This document shows, piece by piece, positions 44,740 to 59,544 of a DNA stretch of 64,000 nucleotides. The position numbers and the translations under genes are program-made. Every line of letters starts with the position of its first letter. Positions within the stretch are counted from its first letter, which is position 1. The notes under the pieces were generated by a model. It was not told the origin of the DNA, made no database searches, and saw only the letters and a program-made list of their open reading frames with translations. Origin of the DNA: Elysia chlorotica (taxonomy: Eukaryota; Mollusca; Gastropoda; Plakobranchidae); assembly GCA_003991915.1 (NCBI GenBank), contig RQTK01000350.1, positions 268,227 through 332,226 of the forward strand, read 5' to 3'.

Positions 44740-47700
44740 TTATTATACAGGAAGCAGCAACACCATACAAATCCGATTTAAACAGAAGCTGAGTTAAACT
44801 TTCGAGAAGTTTTTTTTTCTCGGAAGGAAAACCAAACAATATAACAGCTAAATATAAAGATAAAAATCTCCACCCCCCCAAAAAAAAACACAGAAAAAAA
44901 ATCATCAGATCAAAATAAGTAAAAAAAAAAATGGTTTATCAAATAAAACTATGACAATGTGCAAAAAAAAAGATGTTTGTACGACCTGTTCATGGCGGCT
45001 TCGGGTGTCCAATAGCAGATGAGCCGTCTCCCGGGAAACATCATTACTCAAGTTATTTGATCCTGTATGCCCCTGGCTGAACCCACAAGGTACCCACTAT
45101 TATATATTATACATACAATAGACAACCGCGGTATGAAATAATGATTACGGAGGATTAACCGGTGTGCATCCTACAAGACATAATTTTAACAAAGCTTTTC
45201 CATAACGGCTGGGATTTGTTTTTAATAGTCATGGCGATAGGCATATTTTTAACAGTTACTATACTTATCTTTGAGATGAAAAAATGCAACTTGTCATATC
45301 GTGAACAAAATGAAAGTAAATGCTAAATTCTGTTCAATGCTATTTCAGGAATGTCTGTAATGTTCTTTTAATTGGCTTGAAAGAGGTTTTTCAAATAATT
45401 CCGAATCATTCTGCATCTCCGTTCAAAGAGGTCGTAATGCTAAACAGAGTGATATGTTATGGACCCTTATCTTGAGAACTTTCTGAACCGATTGAAGACT
45501 GTACGCTCTATCTCTGCATGCAGCTTTTCTATGGCCCTATTGCATGCTAGTTGTTACCTGTATCGTCAAACTTATTGATCATAAACGTGTCCAAGCAACA
45601 ACTTTTTTTGCTATGGTAATTTAAATCCTACTCCATGTACTATTACCTTACTTGTGATCTGGGAGTGTCGCCTCTTCCACACGTTGCTGACCATGGCGAT
45701 GTTAATAAACCCACAATGTGATCAGAAAGTATACAGTCACAGAAAAAGTTAATGTAAATCGACGATTAAGTCAAACAAAAAATAAACAGGAACGGTAGTA
45801 AACAAAACCTCGTATAAAATATTTAATTAACGAGTCTTATACGCTGCTATTCGAGATTACCATCTCTTTTCACAAGTCAGTTTCTTACTCTACCGGAAGC
45901 CAGCCAGCAGACATTAGAGGGTCTTATAGCTCGCACACAGTAATCGCGAAAAGTGCAGTGCACTACAGGGGCATTATCCAGTCAATGTTATTAGATCAAT
46001 GGTTTGCAAAGGCAACGCCCTGTACGTTCTTTGGCCTTAAGACAAATCAATTTTGGCTAACTCGTGACAACACAGTCTTAGTTTTTTGACTTGAGTTCAG
46101 GCATTGCCCCCAAAATGTCAAACCTCCTTCACCATCAAGTCAACCACAGTTTTTAATTTTGCCCAACTACATGTATTTAACTTTGAAACTGTAATTTGCC
46201 TATCTGCTAGCCGAGTTCATGAGAGTAAATCTCTAAATGTTAATTCCATGTTGACTGTCTGAGAGTGTATTTCGTAATCAAATTAGTATTTATTAAACCC
46301 TACAATTATCCTAATATAAAAATAAACATCAATAAATAAACGTGCAGTGTAACTTTTCACGTAGTTAAGAAGGGTATGGCATTTATGTGGGATTAAAAAT
46401 ATGTTTTTCAACATAAAGATATTTAAAGAAATGTCAAGAAATGTAACACAATACTTTTTTCTCTTTCTGATACTTAAAAGCTTAAAAATGTAATTATATA
46501 AAATTATACTGTAGCTTTCGCACATTATATAACAGGCAAAGTTGTCTAAAAACAGTCAATTATATTCATATTGAAAACACAGCTTTGTATTAAATATGAA
46601 AATGAATAAAAAAAAGTTATTTTTTTATTTCCCTCTCCTTCTTCTTATCTACCCACTGTCTTTTTCGTATCACCCCCTTAACATTCTTGTCTCTATCCAT
46701 GTCCACTGTTTCGCCTTTCTCCTTCTTTCATCCTTCTCCTTTTTGTTCTCCTGCATTAGTAAAATAACACGAAAATCATGTGTGTAATGCAGTTAAGTAT
46801 GTTAAATCATCTGACATGTGTTAACTCGGCTCACTTTAAATGCTATATTTTTGGCTATGTATATGCTGCATGCACAATCCAGGAGAATGATATTCTTTTG
46901 TGGCAGTCCCAGAAAATGTGGCGTGTGAGTAATGCGGTGCTGAGGATATTTCTGGCACTCCAAACATAAAAACATTGTCCTCAAGTTCAGGGACCCGCTT
47001 ACCGGCATGAATTCCAAACAGAGAACTGACTCACAAAGCCAACGACTGAACGGTCATCATGGGATCTCTCAACTCCTTAACATGATTTGAAGCTTGATGA
47101 TCAGGTTATCACAACCGCCAGGGTCAACAATGCAGCGGCCAAAGTACGCGGATTTAAAAAGTTTTTAATTGGCTGGGCAAGAGCCTTGTAGATCTCATAT
47201 AAAAAGTTCTTTTTTAAATTATGCATTTTGGCAACTCCCCCTTAGTATGGGTAGATCCGGCATTCTGTAAGAGTGTAAAAAGATACAATTCATAATCTCG
47301 TCTGCTAGAATTGACAATGATTGCATCTAACTTCCGCATTTGAATAACGATAGTTGAACTCGTGAGCATGCTATCAATGTAGATCTAATTAATATTTTCT
47401 TATTAAGAACTAGAGTCTACCAGGGGCTCAGTCATGATCCCATTCTTTTTATTCGATCTCGTGATGAACATTGAGCTTTTCGATTTTAAGATTTACACCA
47501 TTATTATCTCTTTTATACAATTGAACTAATGTAGGAAGACAAGCATTATTAGACACTATAACTTTCACGTTTTTCGCAACATGCTGCCACAACGTATTGT
47601 TTCTTAAGAATGATGTTTGGATGAGCCCGTTACCTGACAGCCTAATCTATTATTGTTTCACTTAGGAGATTGAACCTCAAACCGCTACTGCTTATTGGAG

Positions 47701-50700
47701 TGTTAGGGGTGCGAATATTCATGTATGAGAAAAAAAGGTCTGGACAAAAACATTCCAAGATGAGACTTATGCTTACACATAACTTCTTGCTGATTTATTA
47801 TGACAATACAGTTCGTATATTATGATTTAAGATCATAACACTTTTACTTTTTCGAATTTTTGTTGGGTGTCTACCCTGAATCAGTTACAGAAAGAACTGT
47901 GATCTTTCAAATGAATAAGATAAAAAATGGATAGACTATTAGTCTGGATGAAGTACATGCTAGTATTCCTAGCTCATTTTGCACCGGATAAGATAATCCG
48001 TCAACTAATTTCGCAACCCCGTCAGTTGGGTTATATTGTATTTCCGAACAGGATTGCTTGAGACTGTAAACCTAGCATCCCAAATCATCCATTAATACAG
48101 AATTCACGTGCCCATGTGCTAGCTTGGCACTGAAACACTGGAAAGTCATCTACAGTTCTACATGTGGGTAGTACCATCCAAAGACTTACCATCATACTGC
48201 TAGCCCAACCTGGTATCTTTTCTATTCACAAAAATGTTTAGCTTATTAATTAATTTTAGTTTCTTAAAAATTATAAAGATACAGATTTTTTCTATGAATC
48301 TTGTTAAAATGAAAAATTGACGCAACATCACCTAGTCTACTCCTACTTGTCACCACTTCAAGCTTACTAGTGCTTGAGATTTTACTTCAAAATAATCATC
48401 AATGAGCCCAATAAATAATAGTGAGATCGTTTCAAAATGAAACACAATCGTGCTCTGCATTCATGATATGTGGCGACATTAAACATGATTATGGACATCT
48501 ATTCCGTACAGCTTATCGATAAAGTGTTCATACTTAACTAGGTGACCGAAATTCTATACTCAATTTATGAACAATTTATGAACAAGATTTGTCCTTATTT
48601 TCCCCTCCCGCGAATCTCGGTGCGATTGTGATACAGGCAGAGACCAATCAGTTGTGATGTTACGCTCCTTCAGCTCAACGGGATGAGGCTATTCAAGTTC
48701 AATCTTGAAACACAAGAATCTGATGGGAGCTTTAAAACCGCGAAACCACCAGGGTGTGAAAGATACAATAGTGTTTGAAATTTGCCAACAGGAGCGCTAT
48801 TTAACGTTTAGGTTTAAAAAAATACAGATCGACAAAGATCAAGAGAAAGATCTAGACCCGATGATGTAAATCTAGAATGTTATGAATTCTAGAAAATCTC
48901 AGTTGTTAGACAGATCTGTAATGCTTGTGCGACAAACTGTTTGAGCATTATACTTTCCAATGTATGAAAAAAACCCACATATCAATTACCCTCCAAAGCA
49001 ACGCATCCTCCGAACTTTCTTCCGAAGACGAGTTGTTAGTCTTATAAACTTACTGTCACCATGCTTGGACGTACTTTAATAGAGAAAAGTGTTAACAGCT
49101 TTGGTTTCTTTTTCCGAAAGCCAAACAGGCGGATATTAACAGATGCTTAAAGATTTTATAACATATTGTAGTCTATATTAAAAGCAATCCCCAACAATCA
49201 GGCGAAAACGGATTATTTTAATATCCACATCCTTTATGTAAGGGATGACGGGCAATTACAAGCACATTTAAATCAAGAGAACGAACTCATAAATCAACTT
49301 GATAACTTTAACTTTATTCTACTACAAAAAATGTAAACAAAACTGACTTGTTATTCCTGATTTGAAATAAGATATATATAAATAAATTCGAAACATGTGT
49401 TTCATAAAAAAGAAACAATTAATATTTTTTATATTTTCATTGTTTTCTAAACACAGAGATGTACAAGAAATGAAATAAAATACACCCGCCCCCTCTCCTT
49501 AGTAAAAAAGAACAGCAATACAAGCAGTAGTTTTATAGCATTAATTTGCTAACCTAACGCCTTAAATAACATTTCAGCAAACTGAAGGGCGAACTCAATA
49601 ACAAAACCGTTTCTGTACGAGTTTGAAACGATAATTGACGCTCTTTGGGATTAATTACGGAACGATAATAAGAAAGGCATGATGAAACGGCATGTATAAG
49701 GTCTAAAAACAAGGCATGCAGAAAGCAGCCTAGTAACCAAAATTTCGATTGAAACATCGAATGATGAGCTATCTCTTTTTTAAGAAGAAGAAATTGAAAC
49801 CACAAGTTTATTTATTCAACATTTACACAATTTATCATTATGCCACATACTTACAACATAAAAAAAAACAGCGTTACATTCTTAATCTCTCATACCAATG
49901 TCAATAAACATTACTTTATTTACATATGGTTACAAAAAACAAGTTAATTATTAAAATAGACCAACTTTAGCGCATATTCACACAACTGCCACACCCACAT
50001 TTCCATCCTCTATTATTAAACTGACATTCTCAACTCGCCTACAGTACTTAGGCATCTCAAAATATTCTTTAGCTTCTGAAACGATCCCAATCCAAACAAC
50101 TATACTTCAATATCAATATGAGAAAACTGAAAGTGTTTGAAATACAGTAATGTTGTGTATGAGATGGTGCAAAAATACTAATTATATTATTATTTTGATA
50201 CTAAATAAAAAAAGTTCCATTATCGTTTGTCTTTGCAAAATCGGCATTTTTCTTGAAAACAATATCGCAAACAAGCTATATATTCTACATTTGAAATGGG
50301 AGAAAATAAAATTGGACTTTCAAAAAAGGAAGTAGCCTAATGTATTTGTGTATGTCTAGCCAGAAATAATATTATTCATTTACCAACTCATTCAAATTAG
50401 TTATAAGGTCAGGAAAGAAAAACCTTATCTAAAAACCATATGATTTTTTTAATATTATGTCATTTCTAAAAATTAAACAAAAAATGATCATACCATAATT
50501 ATACTTTCTGAAAATGATACTCCACACTATCAATGCAAAGTTGAAAGTAATGACTTCTGTAGCCCTGTCAGTTTATGTACAAAGAAAAGCCACAAAACCT
50601 GTTAACAGCTTGAACCTGTTCTTCTGTTTTCTACTTTGGAAATGAAACACAAAACACAGTCCTGCCCGCAAACACTCCACAGTAGGTAAATATTGCGAAT

Positions 50701-52650
50701 GCGCCCTTGCACATTCAGTCATGTTATACGATGAAATTGGTCATTGTTCACGAAGAAAGTTAAATACAACGTGTCTGAAAATCACATTCTGTATTCATGG
50801 GATAAATGGCGTAACATTTGAACATTTTCTCTTGGTTGAGGTATTAATGCAAACTGATGTTTTTTTTTAAAACATAACAAACAACGGGGCCAAATGATTA
50901 CACCTTCTAGTAAGTATCCTTCAACACAAGACCAGCAAGGTTCTAACTGTAAAAAAGACACCAATATCGATTAAAAAAAATAATATTAAAAATTCTTTAC
51001 CGAAGAATGATATTCTAAAAAATGAGAAAATTATTTTCGAACAGATTTAATGTCAAAGCCCATTTTGATCAAAACAAATATTAAACTAAAATTATAGACA
51101 TTTGACGTTTTAACCCCAAAAAAGGTTTACGGGTTGAGACTTATCCTCAATAGTAATTAGTTATTGTTAAAATGAGAGAGCAATAATGTTTCCATAGTTA
51201 TTCTCTTACGCTGAAGACGCATATAATGGAGACAAACAAAAACATAGACATTAATAATAGGATGATAATTACAATGATTATGTCCATGCTTGAGGTGGTA
51301 TATATTAAAACCCTTCTTACGAAATAAGTAGTCGTTAACGCTTTCAAACTGATGCTAGTTTTTGCTAATCTTGATATTTTCGGCGATGAAGTGATTTCTT
51401 ATTCTATTTCAAGCTCTACGTTCTGCTACGTGTAAGCTTATTATTTTTTTACAGCGTAGAAAAGACCACATCTAAGATAAAGTGGATAACAACAATCATC
51501 CTTACACAAAATCCAAACATACAAAGCAACTTTGTTTATCTGATCTTAATTGACAGTTACCTATCACCTTATCTGCGATAGAAAATAATACCAAGAACCA
51601 AAATCTGTGGCTCCATATCAAAGATTCGATTAGGCAGAACCGCTGGTTCTTTTCCTTTATTAACACATCTTCTTTTAAATCTTACTGAATCACGCAAGTA
51701 AAAATGTCAAAAGCAATAAGCTTATTATATTGGAGCTAGGAACAAAATTTTTGAACCCCAAGATCTCTAAAACCGCCCAAGAAAAAACTAAGAAATTACC
51801 CAGGTAGATGGTAATATGACTGTAGATTTGCATGGGCACATCTATTTTGACGAAAAATGTTTCACTTCACCACAATTCGCCCCAAACCAACACAATAATA
51901 TAAAAAAGGTAAATTAAAAATACGAACAGATATAACTGCTTCTAACCTTCCTTCAAAAAAAAAAAAATCAAACTTTAGCTGATAAAATTTTGATAAACGT
52001 TTAGCGTGCAGTGCTGAACCAAGTTTAGAATCTGAACCCTAGATCTTATCTATAGAATAAGTTAAAGTTTGGTGTTTCTGGTAAGAATATATTATAGCAT
52101 CAACTTAATATAATTATAATAAACGTTACAAACATTATGTTCAAAATCAGACTCAGTTTATAATCCTTCACCGTTGCCCATCCCACAATGCCCACGAATT
52201 TCGTGGGTTCTCAACTATTTTATGAACTTTCAAAATAATCTGTCAATAAGTTTGTGAAAAATACGATTTTCCGTGTTGACTAGAAATGAGGGTTTAAATG
52301 CCTTACACTATGTAAACTCTGGTTACGATTTTATCCAATCAAAATCAGACAATAATCGTGATGGTTTACGCGAATTCTCAAAACAAAAAAAGCACAAACA
52401 AACACAAAGAATCAAAAGATGATCATGGTAATAACCATTTCTATAGATGAAAAGTACATGATGATATTAATTACAATATGTTTTTGGGAACTCAGCATAT
52501 AACATTATCTGGCTCAAAATATACATCTTTCTCGATCCCCCAAGTGCAATATAAGCCTTCAGGAGACAAATCACCATGTATTGCACACACATTACAAAAA
52601 GCGCTGAGGTATGCGCACTATGCTGCGCGAAGCCAGGTTCACCTCTTCCT
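44740..52650. other. No gene supported; AT-rich desert
   Basis: I see no exon with consistent splice sites, no RNA gene and no transposon ends. Open frames are short and many overlap on both strands. Confidence 0.4.
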
Positions 52651-52699
52651 CGCTGTCTCCCTTCTCTCTCTTTAACTCTCCCTCTTTCAATTTCACTAT

Positions 52700-52706
52700 T
52701 GCTTTT

Positions 52707-52743
<37 letters not shown>

Positions 52744-52821
52744 GTCTCCAGAATTATATCTCACTCTGTGTCTGTCTGTTGTCTGTTTGTCTGTCTGTCT
52801 GTCTGTCCGTCTGTCTGTTTG

Positions 52822-52866
<45 letters not shown>

Positions 52867-52890
52867 TTATCTCAACTTATCTATCTATCT
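52700..52890. repeat. (CT)n and (GTCT)n compound microsatellite
   Basis: CT repeats at 52708-52735 and 52826-52865 enclose GTCT tetranucleotides at about 52770-52826. Confidence 0.93.
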
Positions 52891-53508
52891 CTCGTGCAAA
52901 ATATCTTGGCAAAGACGATCTCTGATCACTTGACTCTAGGCTTTTGAAAAAAAAGCCCACTACAAATAGACTAACGTGACAATTTAAAGAGATAATAAAT
53001 ACGTAAACAAATTTAAAAATGATACAAAGACGATTTCAGAAAGCAACAAGGCCAAACCACATGTGGGATTTGGGAATCAAAATAACAAAAGATCGTTAGT
53101 TCTTAAATTGAATCCAAACCGAACTGTCAAAAATATGTCTTCGTCTAGGGTAGACAGTTTCCTTTAAAACCATACTGTACATCATTCATTTGTCAACTTT
53201 GAAAAATATGATTAAAAAGAAGTTCTAAAGAAAGAGCCCTCACACAGTTCGTTGCGAGGAAACATGATCAATGGTACTGTCACATGGAATTCCTAGCGCC
53301 GACAATCTCTTTGAGTTATCAGAATTATCTCAAGCAACAATACTGGAGAATGAAGGAAAATCGAATCCTGCAAAGCTAGTTCGTCCTTAGTATCCTTTAA
53401 TCGTTCACTGCATTCTTCATAGCTTGTGTCTGTTTTTGCTTCTAGGTAGAATTCGTTTTTTTTTCAACCCAATAAGTGTCTTCGATACTTGAAGCGTTAT
53501 GTTGCTAG

Positions 53509-53514
53509 TTTATT
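53509..53514 (-). promoter_or_regulatory. Candidate polyadenylation signal of the Ig gene
   Basis: AATAAA on the minus strand, about 245 nt after the stop codon of the last Ig exon. The spacing is reasonable for a short 3' UTR, but there is no further support. Confidence 0.35.
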
Positions 53515-53758
53515 ATAAACTACACTCGTCGAAGCAGACATTGAACACAGAAAAATTAGCAGAGGAGTCATAAGAACAATGTTTTTGTCATCTGTGCTTT
53601 CACTGATGATCTGGATTCCGTTCGAGGCAGACCAAGTAATCTGTATGAAACCTATCTCACTTCAATCTCTCCTTGTTGTTGAGCACGATGATTATTGGTA
53701 TCTGGCGGCCTGACCTTTCTTAGGTCAGTGAACTAGACAGCTTGTGAAGATTGAAAGG

Positions 53759-53952
53759 TCATGAGACCCGCCTGAGTATTGACGCAGAGAGCGAATGGAT
53801 CCACACGAGAACCACTGTCATCGTCGCCACAGATAACGACGGGTGATAGGAGCTTCCCGCAGCGTCTCTCGCCTGTTCTTCTTCCTCCCCGACTCCATCT
53901 ACCTCAAGATTGTGTAACTCTTTGCCTTTCGCGTCAACTTGGGCATACGTCC
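53759..53952 (-). CDS. Ig gene, last exon: acidic stalk and hydrophobic C-terminal tail
   Basis: The acceptor ATAACTTTGCAG is followed by 2 nt completing a codon, then TYAQVDAKGKELHNL, an acidic EEEEQARDAAGSS segment, and a hydrophobic tail SVATMTVVLVWIHSLSASIL before RRVS and TGA. Small residues (AAGSS) before the tail fit a GPI attachment site, as in IgLONs and lachesin. The final basic residues would equally suit a single-pass membrane helix. Confidence 0.75.
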
Positions 53953-56900
53953 CTGCAAAGTTATAAACGAAGTAGAATGTATCAGACAAGCACGTTCGTC
54001 CCTTAAGAGCCAAATAAATTGGATTTTTAGCTCAAACAAAATACATTTGGGAAATATTCATTGCGTCAAACCAGTTGTCTGCTGTCTTAGAGGAATACAT
54101 TTTTTAATGCTTTCAGAAACGCATGGCTCTTTCTTTTTTTTTGAATCAAACGTTCACGGAGACAAAGTGATGTTTGAATTTCCAATTACATCCTTCTTGA
54201 TTTTAGCCTCGCTTGCATTTTCCATTATCACTTCTATCTAAAGCAATATGCATTAAAAGCGAAAAATCCTATCAAAAGTTAAGATGGAAGAAACTTTATG
54301 TAAAATCCGAATATGTTTGTAAAATAAGGTGGGTGTTAGAAACTCTTACCTCTTTTCTTGTTCGTTGTGTCCGCTGCTTTCCCCCCGTCATATGAAAAAG
54401 AGCAAGAAACAAAGCATGCTTAAAAACACAATAGAACTCTTAAAATATATAATAATTATGGTTTTAAAATGATCCATTCTTTATTAAACTTATACTGAAA
54501 AAACTAAAATGACATAGAGCCTCCCCCCCCCACACACACACTTTTTCAAACTATTCATGAATGAAATTTATGTTTATTAATGTATCAACTTTATTTCAAT
54601 AATATGTATTTAGCTAGAGTTAAAATTAATAATATCGAACAGGATGGCGATGAGTATGATGATGATAACGATGAGGGTAATGATGATGATGATAAGAATG
54701 ATGATGATGATGGTGATGATGATGATGGTAATGATGATGATGATGATGATGATGATGATGGTAATGATGATGATGATGACAATGATAATAATAATAATAA
54801 TAATATTTCTAATAATTATAACAGTAAAAGAATCATTATCCTACACTGCTCCTCCTCTGCACCCCCCCCCCGTCCTTCTCCTTCTTCTCATCATCATCAT
54901 CATCATCATCACCATTGTTGTGTTATTTGTTTTATACATTTTATAATTTCATATTGTGGTTTTTAGAATCGTTTTTTTTAATTATTATGTGAAATACAGA
55001 CTGGTCATTGTGAATAATTAACGTGAAAACATATTTCCTGTGTTAGTGTACCTTGTCCCAAACTGAGATTACATTGTACTTTTATATGACTACTCTTTTG
55101 CAAATTATATTTGATGTTCATTGATCTTTTAAAACAAGGTTTTCCTCCCGCTTTTCTTTATTGGTTGCATTTTTGTTACCCTCAAGATGCAGAAACCCTG
55201 AGATCAACCCTTGTAATAGACTTGGTGCATAAAAACTAAGCCTTGATATCTCTTCCAAGCGTAAATAATTATGCTAACGAATTTTCCTATCTCCCTCTAT
55301 TCAATTCGGTTCTTGTGTCTTTTTGTAAAGTAACCGAACTGTCTTAGCTGTGATCTTGGCAAAGCAGCGCAGAGCCCGCGACAAGCACGCTACCTACCTA
55401 CTAACACAGTGACCGTGAGGCTGGCGATCTTCCTGTCGGAGCTGCGACAGATGTACGTGCCACTGTTCGTGGTGTCTGTGTGTCTGATGTGTAGCTCGCT
55501 GATCAGCGCTTGGTCCTGGAGATAGAAAAAAACACAACAGAAAAGTCACTTCAATGTTTGTTCTTCAAAAACTTAAGAGTGCGATGATTATGAAAACATG
55601 GATGGTATAGAGGTTAGAATTATATGAAAAAGAGCAGAGTAGCCTTCCAAAGTCGTTTCTTTTAGAATTAAGAATATTATTACTTTTTGTTGTATGTACT
55701 CCAGTGTATATGACATAGAAAGAAAGATAAACCGTTTTTAAGCACATTGCACTGATATTCTTTTGTAGTCGTTTGTTTTTAAATTGACGTTGGTGTCTGC
55801 TTCATCATATTATATAATATTGATTTGCAAGGTATTAACGTGAATCTTGAACCATTCGTTAGCCTTGCAAAATCACATGCAATATAGAATACATTATGAG
55901 AATTAGAGGGTCTTTTTGTTCCAGGACAAAAGTGTTTCCTTCTCTGTTTTTAAATGGGTGACATGACGTTTTAATGTAATTATAAACATAAGAAGAGGCG
56001 CGATTTGTTTTTGAGACACAAAACCAACATCATCTTTTTAGTGCATTCAAGTCAGTGAGAGTTGATGAGAGTTTCTACTTTGATCATATAATTAGGTAAG
56101 GGATCAATCGGTTGATAGATAATTATGTGGACGATTTAATATTATGAGAATGGGGAATGTTCTTGTCCCCCAAAAGAATTGGAGCCGTGGTCAAAAGGAC
56201 AGGCCACACCAGAGAATTGAGAGGCAAAGTCCTTTTCGTTTATTTGTGGACCCAACAGTTTCTTAACATCATTTTCTTATGAATATAATCATAACTGAAA
56301 TTTCCCCTGTTGTTTAAACAAAAGTAACAATTAAAAAAGAACAAAAAAAAAAAAAATAACAAAAAACAACAACACAAAAGCAAACAAACAATCTGCTATC
56401 CATATCCACTATATAAAAAACGCCTAGGTACAGTTTTAACATACAAATTCACATTGTGCTTAGGTACAGCTTTAACTTAAAAATTTACACTGAGATTAGG
56501 AAAAGTTTTAACATAAAAATTCACAATGTGAGTAGGGAAAACTGAATGGTCATAGAAGCCTCGCGAGATGGGGGCGTATAGGCAAACGAAGACGATAGTG
56601 ATGGGGATCTGCATCGGCGTCCAATCATAGCTCTGTAGTAAACTAGCGGAACTAATGAGTTCTAAGAAACTGTCATGGCTAAGGCCCTTGATGATGTCTT
56701 TAGTTGCGATGTCAGACTCACCACGACGTGCATAAACTCCTCAATGATGAGGTTCCCGTGCCGGTAGGACGTCGCGTCCAGTTTGGTCCCGTCCTTGAAC
56801 CAGTCGATCTTCTCGGGGACCCGGGGACCTGTAGCGTTGCACACCAGGCGGATCGGTTCTCCCCGATCCACGAACGGCTTCCCCGATATGGTCACCGCTG

Positions 56901-59495
56901 CTGGACAGGTAACGCCAGGGCGACGGGGTGGTGAGGTGGGGACGGCAAGATGGATAGAGACGGGTGGGTGGGGCAGATTTGAGTTAAATCACATGGTGTG
57001 ATTTGCATGCATTGTTAAATTTGAGTAAAGTGTGGGATACGTTACATTAATTATGTATTATTGACATCAGTGTTGGAAGTGGTTTTTAGAAAAATAAAAA
57101 TAAATTATGTAAAAAATGAAAATAAAAATAAGAATAACTCATATGCTAAAACAATTGAAGGGAGAATCGAAGGCATTTACATACCAGGTTTAGGCGGCGG
57201 ACGGGCTGAGGAAAAGACAAACAACCAAAGAGCATGAACATACGCGCTAAAATTCATTATGTGCAGTAATAAAGTAAGGATAGCTGGAGAAATAATTCTA
57301 AAAACATATTCTAGCATCCAATAGTTTTAACAAAAGGGAGAGAGAGGGGGAGAGAGATAGAGAGAGAGAGATAAAAATAGATAATGAGGATAAACAGGTA
57401 GAGGGATAAAGAGAGAAAAAAGGAGGGAGAGAGGGAGAGAGCGAGAAAGAGAGGGAGAGAGAGGGGAGAGAGATTTTTAGGGAAGGAAAACTCTTAAGGA
57501 AATAAAACTGGACAACATTATTTAATTTAATTGGCAGCCAGGCTTAATATTACATCTTTTTGGTAATTACGATAATAGATTAACCAAACTAACACTATAT
57601 GGAAAATTGATGTAGGATAAACAAATAACCTAGAGCTCTTTTCATTTTATGATCTATAAAATGTATTCATAAACGTCATCGTACTCTATCACGAAAGCAT
57701 AAAGAAAGACATAAAATGAGTGACTATTTTTTATTTTTTTCGTCCACCTTAAGGGTTAGTTCATTCCTAGCAAGCTTCTCTAAGAGACCTCCCACTTTAT
57801 CTTTTATTCAACATTCATAGGATGATGAAGTCCCTTAGCCCAGCCTTGATGTCCGCCCCAGCTACATTATTGACACAGTGGCGGCTTGTTTTAGCCTGGT
57901 TGGCTGGTCGCCGGCCCCACTGTACGCCCAAGAGGGAAACCCACAGCACTTTCTCTCCCCTGATATAAATCTTTGGACTTCTATGCCACCCAAATCATCA
58001 AAAATAAAGTAGCGACATTGGCAACCGGGATCCTTTAAAACAACGGAAAAAATAATTACAACAAACAAACAAACAAAAAAACAACAAACACACCCAACTA
58101 GCAAACAACTGTCGAAACTGTCGAATAGCTTTCTTATGAACATCTAGAAAACCTTCCACAACTTTTAGAAAGGACATAAGACTCAACGCATTTGAATTCA
58201 TGGACATGAGCAAATGGCAAATATAGTTTATAAGTTAGATCTCACTTTGTCTACGTTTTTGACTTACGGTGTTACTCAATACTACAAAGCAAATATTCAT
58301 AAAGGATACGTTTGAAAATGCTATTCCTTAGTATCTTATCCAGACTTTTCTTTCTACACTTTTTGAGACAATACCCAGGGATAGAAAGCGCTTGAAAGAG
58401 TCAGCTTTGACTAGCTACTTAAGTCTGGAAGCAACAGTACAGGTGAAGGTGGAGGCCCAGACAACACACTGCCCAGTTGGAGTTTTGATTGCCCGTATAT
58501 GCGTGACCAGAATCTCTTCTCAGTCCTGCTTCCCATTTTCTTAGTTGTGTCTGGCAAAATCAAACCTACTGGTTCCCTCATTGGCATTGGGTGACCAACA
58601 GCTAAAACAATTAACTTGTATTCCCTTTCACTCCTACGTTATGTCATTTAGAAGGACCATATCATCAACATTGCGATTATATAGTTATTTAGAGCGTTTT
58701 ACATGAAGAATATATAGTTTACATCTAATGCCCGCATACTATTACTTCAATTAGGATAATGGCATAATATCTAAAAATCATACGATATTTAGTATTTCAG
58801 ATGCTGGCATATCGGCTATAAAGTCTATGCATTTCTTCAATCTTTATGCTTTGTGTGTGATAACTATTTTCAAAGATGTTCTGCTAGCAAAAAAAACAGG
58901 ATACGGTTAAGATTAGACACCATGTAACAAATGGACATATGTGTGCAGTACTCACGTAACGAATTGACATAGGTGTGCAGTACTCACGTAACGAATGGAC
59001 ATACTAGGTGTGTAGTACTCACGTAACGAATGGACATAGGTGTGTAGTACTCACGTAACGAATGGACATAGGTGTGCAGTACTCACGTAACGAATGGACA
59101 TAGGTGTGTAGTACTCACGTAACGAATGGACATAGGTGTGCAGTACTCACGTAACGAATGGACATAGGTGTGTAGTACTCACGTAACGAATGGACATACT
59201 AGGTGTGTAGTACTCACGTAACGAATGGACATACTAGGTGTGTAGTACTCACGTAACGAATGGACATACTAGGTGTGCAGTACTCACGTAACGAATGGAC
59301 ATAGGTGTGTAGTACTCACGTAACGAATGGACATAGGTGTAAAGTACTCACGTTTAACTGTCAAATAGACGTGCTTCTTTATTGGTGACTTGTTGGTAAT
59401 CTGACACTCGTAATCCCCGGCGTCTTTCATGTTGACGTTCTTTATCTCAAGGTTCCAGTGGGTGAGCTGGGACAGCACAGTAGGAGAGATAAGAA

Positions 59496-59544
<49 letters not shown>

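Noticed and set aside
54580..54966. Asp-rich or Met-rich frames
   Set aside because: Translations of the (GAT)n array inside an Ig-gene intron.
55402..55515. Donor at 55401 for the Ig2 exon
   Set aside because: It would end the exon in phase 0 and put the last exon out of frame; the donor 4 nt further on fits.
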